Origin: UBA4636 sp045534575
GTDB taxonomy: Bacteria; Bacillota; Clostridia; Christensenellales; Borkfalkiaceae
Length of the DNA stretch: 64,000 nt
Direction of reading: 5' to 3'
NCBI GenBank assembly: GCA_045534575.1
Contig: JAZSJZ010000013.1
Span: forward strand, 30,480 to 94,479
Under the pieces are notes generated by a model. The model was not told where the DNA came from. It did no database searches and saw only the letters and a program-made list of their open reading frames with translations. Position 1 is the first letter of the stretch, and every line of letters starts with the position of its first letter. Of the stretch, positions 1 to 7,730 are shown piece after piece. Both the position numbers and the translations under genes were made by a program.

Positions 1-315
1 TTTGCTAACAACACCTATTTTGAAGTTAACGTTTCTAAAAACACGGCTGAAGCAATTAAGCAAATTCAAGCGTTTATTGATAATTATTTCATTGAAAATA
101 ATATTCCACAAACAGCGCAAGACTATATTCACGGCGAAGACCACTTGATTGAGACTTCGCTAGAACACGATGGAATCGCAATCTTTATGCCAAAGTTAAA
201 GAAGGCGGACCTTTTCAAATATGTTGCTAAAAAAGGCTCGATGACGAGAAAATCTTTCTCTATGGGCGAAGCCGAAGAAAAACGCTACTATTTTGAAGCA
301 AGAAAGGTTCAATAA
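1..315 (+). CDS. DUF1015-like protein, 3' end only
   Basis: The window opens inside a reading frame (frame 1) that runs 104 codons to a TAA at 313. The visible C-terminus carries FMPKLKKADLF, then TRKSFSMGEAEEKRYYFEAR close to the end. From memory, a PRKTFSMG...KRYYLEARK(I) ending is typical of clostridial DUF1015 proteins, a conserved family of unknown biochemical function. The start lies outside the window, so length and operon context cannot be judged. A bidirectional terminator follows 28 bases after the stop. The family call rests only on this tail and is moderate; that the frame is coding is much surer. Confidence 0.6.
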   Translation, partial: FANNTYFEVNVSKNTAEAIKQIQAFIDNYFIENNIPQTAQDYIHGEDHLIETSLEHDGIAIFMPKLKKADLFKYVAKKGSMTRKSFSMGEAEEKRYYFEARKVQ

Positions 316-342
316 TATAATTTAAAAAATTGCATTAAAAAA

Positions 343-373
343 GCCTCAAAAGTTGCATGCTTTTGAGGCTTTT
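343..373. terminator. bidirectional intrinsic terminator
   Basis: A perfect 10-bp stem, GCCTCAAAAG (343-352) and CTTTTGAGGC (360-369), has a 7-nt loop. It is flanked by a T run to the right and an A run to the left, so it can end both the plus-strand gene before it and the minus-strand DUF1846 gene after it. Confidence 0.85.
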
Positions 374-386
374 ATGCTGATAAATT

Positions 387-1874
387 TTATTTAGGATGAT
401 AAAGTTTTTTAGTTTGGTAAATTGGTTCGCACGTTAAATTTACGCCAAGTTTTCTAAAGATTTTGTCATCCGTTTGTGATAAAATAACGCTCGAATGAAC
501 TTCGCAACCCTTTAATTCCGTTAAATACTCCATTGCTTTTTCAGCGTAAGGGTTAGTCGTTGCGGAAATTGTTAAGGCGATTAACAACTCGTCGGTGTGA
601 AGTCTTGGGTTGCGGTTTTTAAGGTGATCAACCTTTAAATGCTGAATTGGTTCAATGATTGTTGGTGAGATAAGGTCAACGCCGTTTTCAATTCCAGCGA
701 GTGCTTTCAAGGCGTTAAGTAAAAGCGCCGATGACGCGCCAAGAAGCGAAGAAGTTTTTCCAGTGATAATTCTGCCGTCAGTTAGCATCATAGCAGCGGC
801 GGGCGCTCCCGTTTCTTCGGCTTTTTTGTTAGCAGCCGAAACAACAGGGCGGTCTGCAAGGCTTAAATTAAGTTGTTTTAAAATAAGTTGTTGCTTATTA
901 ACAAGGTTTTCACTAACAATACCTTGTTTTTGGTTGCAAAGAGCAGTGAGATAACGCCTAATAATTTCTTGTTGGGAGGCATGCCTTACAACTTCATCAT
1001 CGCAAATGCAGTTGCCAACCATATTAACACCCATATCAGTTGGCGATTTATAAGGTGATTTTCCCCAAATTCTTTTGAATGTTTCGTCTAAAACGGGAAA
1101 AATCTCAACGTCTCTGTTATAATTTACCGCTGTTTCGTTATACGCTTCTAGGTGGAAAGGGTCAATCATATTAACGTCGTCAAGATCAGCGGTTGCTGCT
1201 TCATAAGCAACGTTAACGGGGTGTTTTAGTGGCATATTCCAAATAGGAAACGTTTCAAATTTTGCGTAACCGCACTTAATTCCACGCAAATTTTCGTGGT
1301 AAAGTTGCGATAAACACGTTGCCATTTTTCCACTGCCAGGACCTGGTGCAGTTACTATTACGAGCGGACGAGATGTTTGAATATATTCATTGATTCCAAA
1401 GCCTTCGTCGCTTAAAATTTTATCAATATTAGAAGGATAACCGTCAATAGAATAATGCCTATAAACTTTAATTCCTAATGTTTCGAGGCGTTTTTGGAAC
1501 TTTTCGGCAACGGGTTGATGAGAAAATCTCGTTAAAACAACGCTTCCAACAAACAAATCAACGCTCCTAAATGCGTCAATTAGCCTTAGAACGTCTAAAT
1601 CGTAAGTAATTCCAAGGTCGCCACGGATTTTGTTTTTCTCAATATCGTTTGCGTTAATAACGATAACGAGTTCAGCCTTATCTTTGAGTTTTAAAAGCAT
1701 TTTTAGTTTGCTATCTGGTTCAAAACCGGGCAAAACTCTAGATGCGTGATGATCGTCAAAAAGTTTTCCGCCAAACTCAAGGTAAAGTTTACCACCGAAT
1801 TGCGCAATTCTTTCGTTGATTTTTTGAGATTGGAGTTTTAAGTATTTATTATTGTCAAAGCCGATTTTTATCAT
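387..1874 (-). CDS. DUF1846 domain-containing protein
   Basis: A 495-residue protein filling the usual length of the DUF1846 family (about 495-505 residues), conserved in Firmicutes and without an assigned reaction that I know of. The N-terminus MIKIGFDNNKYLKLQS and the internal stretches GGKLYLEFGGKL, DDHHASRVLPGF and APGPGSGKMATCLSQLYH are hallmark family segments; the last looks like a nucleotide-binding glycine loop (residues ~175-190). The start ATG has GAGG a few bases upstream. The gene is convergent with the DUF1015-like gene and divergent from prmA, and has its own promoter at 1905-1933. Soluble, cytoplasmic by absence of membrane segments. Confidence 0.9.
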   Translation of the reverse strand: MIKIGFDNNKYLKLQSQKINERIAQFGGKLYLEFGGKLFDDHHASRVLPGFEPDSKLKMLLKLKDKAELVIVINANDIEKNKIRGDLGITYDLDVLRLIDAFRSVDLFVGSVVLTRFSHQPVAEKFQKRLETLGIKVYRHYSIDGYPSNIDKILSDEGFGINEYIQTSRPLVIVTAPGPGSGKMATCLSQLYHENLRGIKCGYAKFETFPIWNMPLKHPVNVAYEAATADLDDVNMIDPFHLEAYNETAVNYNRDVEIFPVLDETFKRIWGKSPYKSPTDMGVNMVGNCICDDEVVRHASQQEIIRRYLTALCNQKQGIVSENLVNKQQLILKQLNLSLADRPVVSAANKKAEETGAPAAAMMLTDGRIITGKTSSLLGASSALLLNALKALAGIENGVDLISPTIIEPIQHLKVDHLKNRNPRLHTDELLIALTISATTNPYAEKAMEYLTELKGCEVHSSVILSQTDDKIFRKLGVNLTCEPIYQTKKLYHPK

Positions 1875-1904
1875 TTGCAGACCTCGAAAATTCTTGTCCT
1901 TATT

Positions 1905-1933
1905 ATCATAGCAAAAATTTTTGATAAATTCAA
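1905..1933 (-). promoter_or_regulatory. promoter of the DUF1846 gene
   Basis: Read on the minus strand: TTGAAT (1933-1928), 17 bases, then TATGAT (1910-1905) preceded by TG one base upstream, an extended -10. It lies about 30 bases before the DUF1846 start codon. Confidence 0.55.
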
Positions 1934-2022
1934 GAGAAAACGAAAATTTTTTTATTTAATTTATAATAAATAAAAAAGTTGTTTTAATTTTTAAATTGTT
2001 ACGCTATTTTTTGCGCTATCTC

Positions 2023-2051
2023 TTGTAAAATTTAGGTTATTGTGTTAAAAT
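2023..2051 (+). promoter_or_regulatory. promoter of prmA
   Basis: TTGTAA (2023-2028), 17-base spacer, TAAAAT (2046-2051). The expected transcript start is near 2058, 22 bases before the prmA ATG and its AAGGA site. Two of the twelve hexamer bases depart from consensus. Confidence 0.5.
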
Positions 2052-2079
2052 GTTTTAAGAATAAATTTTAAGGATTATT

Positions 2080-3018
2080 ATGAACTATAAGGAATTTACA
2101 ATCCACACAACGGTAGAGGCTGAAGAACTTGTTGCCGATATTTTTTGGCAATATACCGACTATGGCGTTGCTGTGAGTTCGTTGAAAGACGTTATTGAAC
2201 TTACCGAAAAGAGAAAACATACCTTTGACTATATTGACGAAGGCGTTTTGGTTGGCGATGAAAAGGTGAGCCTAGTTAAGGGCTACTTTCCGTCGAACGA
2301 AGCGGGCGAGAAGATTAAACTTGTTTTTCAAGATTTAGAAAATTTAAAGAAAAATTCTAAAGGCTTTGTGGAACTAGGCAGTTTAGAAGTCGTTTCTAGA
2401 GAGTTTGACGGCGACGACTGGCTTGATATTTGGCGCAAGCATTTTAGAGCGCTTGAGTTTGAAAAAGTCGTTATTTGCCCAACTTGGATTGATTTTGAAA
2501 CAAAAAAACCTATGGTTTTGCTTGATTCTAATATGGCGTTTGGAACGGGTGAACATGAAACGACCTCGATGTGCGTTGAGCATTTGCAAAATTACGTTTC
2601 TAAAGATTTAACGGTTATTGACGTTGGAACAGGCAGTGGAATTTTGGGGCTTGTTTCGGCAAAACTTGGAGCAAAACAAGTTGTTATGACCGATATTGAC
2701 CAAGTTGCGGTTGAAACGGCGAAGAAAAACGTAAAACTAAACTGCTTGGAAAACGTTTGTTTTGTTAGCCGTGATAATTTAGTTTCCGGCGTTGAAGTTG
2801 TGGGTGATATCGTTGTTGCAAACATCACTGCTGATATTTTGGCTATTCTTTCTCAAACCATTTTATCTTACCTAAAACGAGGTGGCTATTTAATTATGAG
2901 TGGCATAATAAATAGCAAACTTAACTTCGTTTTAGAAACTTATTTTAATATTGGTTTTGAAGAAATTTGCGTTTTAGAAAAGGGCGAATGGTCAAGCGTT
3001 GTTATGCGGTTAAAATGA
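2080..3018 (+). CDS. prmA: ribosomal protein L11 methyltransferase PrmA
   Basis: 312 residues, the normal size for PrmA, which trimethylates ribosomal protein L11 using S-adenosylmethionine. The N-terminal half is the substrate-recognition domain. The C-terminal half is a class I methyltransferase fold with the family motif FGTGEHETT (residues ~152-160), the SAM-binding loop DVGTGSGILG (~180-190) and the N-I-T-A motif at ~247. It is preceded by AAGGATTATT and a sigma-A-like promoter. The next gene is mtaB, 63 bases on, a common pairing in clostridia. A 7-bp inverted repeat (3020-3036) sits right after the stop, without a T run. Confidence 0.95.
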   Translation: MNYKEFTIHTTVEAEELVADIFWQYTDYGVAVSSLKDVIELTEKRKHTFDYIDEGVLVGDEKVSLVKGYFPSNEAGEKIKLVFQDLENLKKNSKGFVELGSLEVVSREFDGDDWLDIWRKHFRALEFEKVVICPTWIDFETKKPMVLLDSNMAFGTGEHETTSMCVEHLQNYVSKDLTVIDVGTGSGILGLVSAKLGAKQVVMTDIDQVAVETAKKNVKLNCLENVCFVSRDNLVSGVEVVGDIVVANITADILAILSQTILSYLKRGGYLIMSGIINSKLNFVLETYFNIGFEEICVLEKGEWSSVVMRLK

Positions 3019-3081
3019 AATTACGTGTAACGTAATAACGTTCAAAATATAGCATAATTCCTAAGAAAATAAGGTTTTTTT

Positions 3082-4314
3082 ATGAAAGCGGTTGTTTTTA
3101 CTCTCGGTTGCAAAGTAAACTCTTATGAGAGTTTGTCTTTAATAAGCGGGCTTAAAGAAAAAGGTTATGAGGTTAGCGATAAATTAGAGCCTGCCGACCT
3201 TTATATTATAAACACTTGCGCGGTAACGAAAGAGGCAGAGAAAAAATCTCGCCAAGCCGTTGCGAGGGTTAAAAAGCATAACGATAAAGCAAAAATTATC
3301 GTTACGGGTTGCGCTAGCCAAAAATCGCCAAACGACTTTATTAAAAAGGACGGCGTAACTTTAGTTTACGGCGCAATCAATAAAGATAAGATTATCGACC
3401 TTTTAGATAAAAGCGGAATTTTGTTTGATGAAGATAATTCATACTTTGAAAAATTCACGCCTTGTCAAACGCTAAAAACTCGTTCCTATATTAAAGTTCA
3501 AGACGGATGCAACAATTTTTGTTCTTACTGCATTATTCCATATTTAAGAGGCCAAAGCCGTTCTCGTTCGATAGATAATATAATCTTAGAACTTAAAAAT
3601 TTGAAACCGCTAGAGGCTGTGATTACGGGCATAAATCTTTCGGCTTATGACTATAACGGGTTAAAACTTGCCGATTTAATAGACAAACTTGAGGAAATAC
3701 CTTCAAGAATTAGGCTCGGCTCGCTTGAAGATAACGTAATTAACGAAAAACTTCTAAAAAATCTCAAAAAACTAAAAGACTTTGCGCCACATTTTCATCT
3801 TTCGTTGCAATCTGGTAGCGATAAAGTTTTAAAAGAAATGAATAGGCGCTATACAACCGAAGATTTTAAAAATTCAGTAAATCTTATTAGAGAATATTTC
3901 CCAAACGCGGGAATTACTACCGACGTTATAGTTGGCTATTCAACTGAAACGGAAGAAGATTTTGAAAAAACGATAAATTTCTGTAAAGAGATAAAATTTA
4001 GCGATATTCATTGCTTTGAATATTCTAAACGAGAAGGAACTGAAGGGTATAAACTTCCAGCGCTTTTAGATGAGGTAAAAAAGGAAAGGCTTAACAAACT
4101 CATTAACTTAAAGAATAAACTAAAGGGTGAGTTTTTAAATTCTCAAATAGGTAAAACTTTGAATTTTCTTTGCGAAGAAGAGGTTGACGGCTACAGCGAG
4201 GGCTATGCTGAGAATTACGTTAAAGTTTACGTAAAAGGCTCTTTAAATAAGGGATTTTATGACGTTGAAATTTTGCACGCTTTTAAAGACGGCGTGCTTG
4301 CAAAAATAAAATAA
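3082..4314 (+). CDS. mtaB: tRNA (t6A37) methylthiotransferase MtaB
   Basis: 410-residue radical-SAM methylthiotransferase that turns t6A37 of ANN-reading tRNAs into ms2t6A. Order of domains: UPF0004 N-terminal domain starting VFTLGCKVNSYES with its cluster cysteines (C10, C46 and C81 region), radical SAM core with CNNFCSYCIIPYLRG (Cx3Cx2C, residues ~151-158), and a C-terminal TRAM-like tail. The GCKVN signature separates MtaB from MiaB. The start has TAAGG followed by a run of T before ATG. It is followed 13 bases later by a HIT gene. Confidence 0.95.
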   Translation: MKAVVFTLGCKVNSYESLSLISGLKEKGYEVSDKLEPADLYIINTCAVTKEAEKKSRQAVARVKKHNDKAKIIVTGCASQKSPNDFIKKDGVTLVYGAINKDKIIDLLDKSGILFDEDNSYFEKFTPCQTLKTRSYIKVQDGCNNFCSYCIIPYLRGQSRSRSIDNIILELKNLKPLEAVITGINLSAYDYNGLKLADLIDKLEEIPSRIRLGSLEDNVINEKLLKNLKKLKDFAPHFHLSLQSGSDKVLKEMNRRYTTEDFKNSVNLIREYFPNAGITTDVIVGYSTETEEDFEKTINFCKEIKFSDIHCFEYSKREGTEGYKLPALLDEVKKERLNKLINLKNKLKGEFLNSQIGKTLNFLCEEEVDGYSEGYAENYVKVYVKGSLNKGFYDVEILHAFKDGVLAKIK

Positions 4315-4327
4315 GAGGAAAATAAAA

Positions 4328-4678
4328 ATGGAAAATTGTTTGTTTTGTAAATTTGTATCTGGAGAGCTTGAAACTACTAAACTTTTTGAAAATGAAGATT
4401 TTATCGTGATTAGAGATATCAATCCGCAAGCAAAAAATCACTATCTTGCAATACCAAAAACTCACTATAGGCTTTTAGCCGATATGACAGCGGAAGAGGC
4501 TCAAACGCTTGGCAGAATTTTTGCAACAATTCCAACGCTTGGAAAAATTTTAGGGCTTGAAAATGGGTTTAGAGTTGTAATAAATCAAGGCGACGACGCT
4601 TGCCAATCAGTTCCGCACGTGCATATTCACCTTTTGGGTGGTGAAAAGTTAGGCGAAAACGCTAACGGGAAAAGATAA
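4328..4678 (+). CDS. HIT family protein (purine nucleoside phosphoramidase-like)
   Basis: 116-residue member of the histidine triad superfamily, similar in size to HinT. The HIT motif HVHIHLLGG is at residues ~97-105 and the N-terminal CLFCKFVSGE gives the zinc-binding-like cysteine pair (C4, C7). Such proteins hydrolyse AMP-N linked compounds; the physiological substrate is not evident here. It follows mtaB by 13 bases with GAGGAAAATAAA before the ATG, so it is probably co-transcribed. The order mtaB-HIT-rpsU is common in clostridia. Confidence 0.92.
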   Translation: MENCLFCKFVSGELETTKLFENEDFIVIRDINPQAKNHYLAIPKTHYRLLADMTAEEAQTLGRIFATIPTLGKILGLENGFRVVINQGDDACQSVPHVHIHLLGGEKLGENANGKR

Positions 4679-4711
4679 TTGTCAAAATTTTGAAAAACGA
4701 AAAAATTATGC

Positions 4712-4740
4712 TTGACAAGGGCAAAATTGTTTAGTATAAT
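4712..4740 (+). promoter_or_regulatory. consensus sigma-A promoter of rpsU
   Basis: TTGACA (4712-4717), exactly 17 bases, TATAAT (4735-4740). Both hexamers are perfect consensus, as expected for a highly expressed ribosomal protein gene. Confidence 0.92.
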
Positions 4741-4778
4741 CGTGTTACTTTTTATCAAATGCCACGGGCAAAGGAGGG

Positions 4779-4964
4779 GTGAAAATGTCTACAATTAGAG
4801 TTGGTGAAAACGAATCTTTAGATAACGCTCTCCGCCGTTTTAAGAGAAAATGTTCTCGTGATGGCATTATCGGCGATCTCCGTCGTAAAGAATTTTACGA
4901 AAAGCCTGCTGTAAGACGCAAGAAAAAAGCTGAAGCAGCAAGAAAGAGAAATTCAAAAATGTAA
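4779..4964 (+). CDS. rpsU: small ribosomal subunit protein bS21
   Basis: 61-residue, very basic protein of the 30S subunit. It has the family start (STIRVGENESLDNALRRFKR) and the arginine/lysine-rich tail. The ribosome site AAAGGAGGGG is close to perfect. Its own promoter (4712-4740) and a strong terminator straight after (4973-4998) make it a single-gene unit. In many Firmicutes a YqeY-type protein follows; here a different small gene does. Confidence 0.97.
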   Translation: MKMSTIRVGENESLDNALRRFKRKCSRDGIIGDLRRKEFYEKPAVRRKKKAEAARKRNSKM

Positions 4965-4972
4965 ATTTTTAG

Positions 4973-4998
4973 CACTCGCTTTTAGCGGGTGTTTTTTT
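4973..4998 (+). terminator. intrinsic terminator of rpsU
   Basis: 8-bp stem CACTCGCT / AGCGGGTG with a 3-nt loop, followed by seven T. Confidence 0.88.
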
Positions 4999-5058
4999 AT
5001 GCTTGCAAAAATTGTCATAAATTGTCGAAAATAAAAAAATCTTATGCGGAGGGTATTT

Positions 5059-5451
5059 ATGCAACAAGAAAAAGACGTTAAAACTTTAGCAAAAGAAGCA
5101 AAAAAGCGGTTAAAATCAGGCTTTTGGGAAAAATATAAAGAAGAAGTTGTTGAAAAGAGTAGGCTTGCAAAGGCAAGCGGAGTTAAAACGCAAGAAGTTG
5201 TCGAGTTTTATCAATCAAAAGAGTTTCAAACGGTTACTAAAGATAAAGAAGACGAAGAAAGTTTTTACCTAAAAGTGAAAGAAATTTTAGATAAAGAAGG
5301 AGAAATGTGTTTGATATTTTCTAAACTTATCGACCATGAAATTTATGATAATTTAACTTATGACGCTAAGCAAAAATATACTTTAGAACTTGCTGAAAAA
5401 TATCAAAAAGCGCTTCAGCGTTATAAAAAAGAAAAAAATCTAAAAAATTAA
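5059..5451 (+). CDS. hypothetical protein, charged and helical
   Basis: A 130-residue soluble protein I do not recognise. It is rich in K and E, contains no glycine-rich loop, cysteine cluster or membrane segment, and looks mostly alpha-helical (for example the stretch after residue ~105, AKQKYTLELAEKYQKALQRY). I chose the ATG at 5059 because GGAGGG sits 6 bases before it; an ATG at 5044 in the same frame lies upstream of that site and has none of its own. It stands alone between the rpsU terminator and the pcrA promoter. Codon context matches the core genes, so it looks native. Confidence 0.72.
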   Translation: MQQEKDVKTLAKEAKKRLKSGFWEKYKEEVVEKSRLAKASGVKTQEVVEFYQSKEFQTVTKDKEDEESFYLKVKEILDKEGEMCLIFSKLIDHEIYDNLTYDAKQKYTLELAEKYQKALQRYKKEKNLKN

Positions 5452-5489
5452 AAATCGCCATTTTAAATTTAAGTTTTTTGTTGAAAAAA

Positions 5490-5498
5490 TGCTATAAT
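5490..5498 (+). promoter_or_regulatory. extended -10 promoter of pcrA
   Basis: TGCTATAAT (5490-5498) is an extended -10 element with a perfect TATAAT. No good -35 hexamer lies 17 bases upstream. The pcrA ATG follows 29 bases later. Confidence 0.6.
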
Positions 5499-5527
5499 TA
5501 TGTTAATATATTAACTAAGGTATTATT

Positions 5528-7729
5528 ATGGATTTTTTATCGACTTTAAACAACGAACAATTAGTTGCCGTTAAAGAAACTGAAGGCCCCGTTTTAGTCA
5601 TTGCGGGCGCGGGAAGTGGTAAAACTAGGGTTTTAACTAGCCGAATTGCCTATTTGATTATGGAAAAGGGCGTTAAGCCGTCAAATATTTTGGCAATAAC
5701 GTTTACCAACAAAGCCGCAAACGAAATGAAAGAGAGGGTGATTAACCTTGTTGGCGAAAGCGCAAATTCTATGTGGATATCAACTATCCACAGTATGTGC
5801 TTGCGCATTTTGAGAAATTCGGTTGGACGGCTTGACGGCTACGATAAAAATTTCAGCGTTTATAGCGAAGTTGATAAAGAGCGAGTTTTAAAAAGAATTA
5901 TAACCGAGTTAAATCTTGATAGCGATTCTCTCTTAAAAGACGCTAAAAACGAAATTTCTATTGCAAAAAACAACGATATTTCGCCAGAAAGGTTTGAAAT
6001 TGAAAGTTTTGCGGGGGCGAACGCTAACTCTATTGCTAAAATTTATAAATTGTATGAAGAAACTTTGAAAAAATCTAACGCAATGGATTTTGACGACCTT
6101 TTGGTTAAAACTTTGCACCTTTTTGAAGAGGACGCTGAAGTTTTGGATTATTACGCAAATAAGTTTGAATACATACACATTGACGAATTTCAGGACACTA
6201 ACCATATTCAATACCGCATAGCAAAGTTACTTGCAAGCGTTCATAACAACATTTTCGTGGTTGGCGATGACGATCAATCAATTTATGGTTGGCGAGGTGC
6301 GGAAATTAAGAATATTCTAGGTTTTAGCAAAGATTTTAAGGGCGCTAAAGTTTACAAACTTGAACAAAACTACCGCTCGTCAAAAAAGATTTTAGACCTT
6401 GCGAACACAATTATTGCAAACAATTCGGTTCGTAGCAAAAAAGTTTTATGGACGGAAAATAACGACGGCGTAAAAATCGAAACCTATATTGCAAACGACG
6501 AAGTTAACGAAGCAAGTTACGTTGCCGCACAGATTAAAAACTTAGTTGCTCGTGGTGCAAAATATAGTGATTTTGCTGTTTTAATGCGATTGAACGCTCT
6601 ATCTCGCTCGTTCGAACAAGAATTTTTAAAATACGCTATTCCTTACAAGGTTTTCGGCGGTTTTAAGTTCTTCGAGCGAAAAGAAATTAAGGATTTAACG
6701 GCTTATTTAAAACTTTTAATAAACCCTTTAGATGATGAAGCGGTTTTAAGAGTTATCAACACGCCAAAACGTGGTATAGGCGAAAAGACGATTGTCGAAC
6801 TTATGGATTATGCTAAGCGAACGGGCTTATCTATTTTTGACGCCGTTTGCGACGTTGATTTGTTGAATTTATCGGCTGGAGCGAAGTCTAAACTCGATTC
6901 GTTTAGAAGGTTGATTTCGTATCTTATGATGCAAAGGGACAGCTTATCTTTGATAGAACTCGTTGAAAAGGTTATCTACGAAACGGGTTTTATGAGTCAA
7001 TTTGAAACAAATTCCGAAGAAAACATTTCAAGAAGGCTAAATATTGACGAATATAAAAATTCAGTGGTTGAGTTTATGTCCTTGAATAAAGACGCTACTT
7101 TAGTTGAGTTTTTATCTTCAATAACTCTATCGAGCGATATTGACGAGGCTGACGCATCTAACTACGTTGCTATTGCAACAATCCACTCGGTGAAAGGGCT
7201 TGAATTTGATAAAGTTTTCATAATCGGGCTTGACGAAACCATTTTTCCTATCTCTAGAGCGGTTGGCTCGCCTGCGGAAATGGAAGAAGAAAGAAGGCTT
7301 ATGTACGTTGCCATAACTAGGGCAAAATCACGGCTTTACGTAACTAGAGCAAGGTCGAGATTTATTTACGGCGAGAGAAGTTTTACTTCTCAATCCCGCT
7401 TTATAACCGAACTATCGGACAAACTTGGACTAACAAAGCCGAAACTCGTTGCAACGGACGACGGCTACTTCTACGAAGAGCCAAAGAAGGCGGAATCGGT
7501 TACGGGCAATTTTGCTAGAACCTTTTCAAGGTCTGTTCCCAAAACTAACGCAAGCGGAAAAGATTTTTCCAAGTTTAAATGTGGAAAAAGAGTTAAACAC
7601 GCGCGTTTTGGTATAGGGGTTATCGTTTCGGTAAAGGGTGGAGATAAGCCTATTTGCGACGTTGCTTTTAAAGGGGTTGGCGTTAAAAGTTTTTCGCTTT
7701 TACTTGCGCCTATGGAAGTTATAGATTAG
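5528..7729 (+). CDS. pcrA: ATP-dependent DNA helicase PcrA (UvrD family)
   Basis: 733-residue superfamily 1A 3'-5' helicase used in repair and rolling-circle replication. Motifs visible in order: Q motif LNNEQLVAV, Walker A AGAGSGKTR (residues ~26-34), motif Ia TFTNKAANEMKER, motif II DEFQDTN (~220), motif III GDDDQSIYGWRGA, motif IV QNYRSSKKIL, motif V TIHSVKGLEFDKV and motif VI YVAITRAKSRL. The C-terminal ~55 residues form the tudor-like module typical of PcrA (VKHARFGIGVIVSVKGG). The next gene, ligA, begins one base after the stop, the usual pcrA-ligA pair. Confidence 0.97.
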   Translation: MDFLSTLNNEQLVAVKETEGPVLVIAGAGSGKTRVLTSRIAYLIMEKGVKPSNILAITFTNKAANEMKERVINLVGESANSMWISTIHSMCLRILRNSVGRLDGYDKNFSVYSEVDKERVLKRIITELNLDSDSLLKDAKNEISIAKNNDISPERFEIESFAGANANSIAKIYKLYEETLKKSNAMDFDDLLVKTLHLFEEDAEVLDYYANKFEYIHIDEFQDTNHIQYRIAKLLASVHNNIFVVGDDDQSIYGWRGAEIKNILGFSKDFKGAKVYKLEQNYRSSKKILDLANTIIANNSVRSKKVLWTENNDGVKIETYIANDEVNEASYVAAQIKNLVARGAKYSDFAVLMRLNALSRSFEQEFLKYAIPYKVFGGFKFFERKEIKDLTAYLKLLINPLDDEAVLRVINTPKRGIGEKTIVELMDYAKRTGLSIFDAVCDVDLLNLSAGAKSKLDSFRRLISYLMMQRDSLSLIELVEKVIYETGFMSQFETNSEENISRRLNIDEYKNSVVEFMSLNKDATLVEFLSSITLSSDIDEADASNYVAIATIHSVKGLEFDKVFIIGLDETIFPISRAVGSPAEMEEERRLMYVAITRAKSRLYVTRARSRFIYGERSFTSQSRFITELSDKLGLTKPKLVATDDGYFYEEPKKAESVTGNFARTFSRSVPKTNASGKDFSKFKCGKRVKHARFGIGVIVSVKGGDKPICDVAFKGVGVKSFSLLLAPMEVID

Positions 7730-7730
7730 T

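Noticed and set aside
655..954. 99-codon plus-strand open frame inside the DUF1846 gene
   Set aside because: Antisense to a full-length conserved protein, low-complexity Ser/Ala content and no ribosome site.
3020..3036. Terminator after prmA (ATTACGT-GTA-ACGTAAT)
   Set aside because: Perfect 7-bp arms but AT-rich and without a T run; mtaB follows closely, so readthrough is likely.
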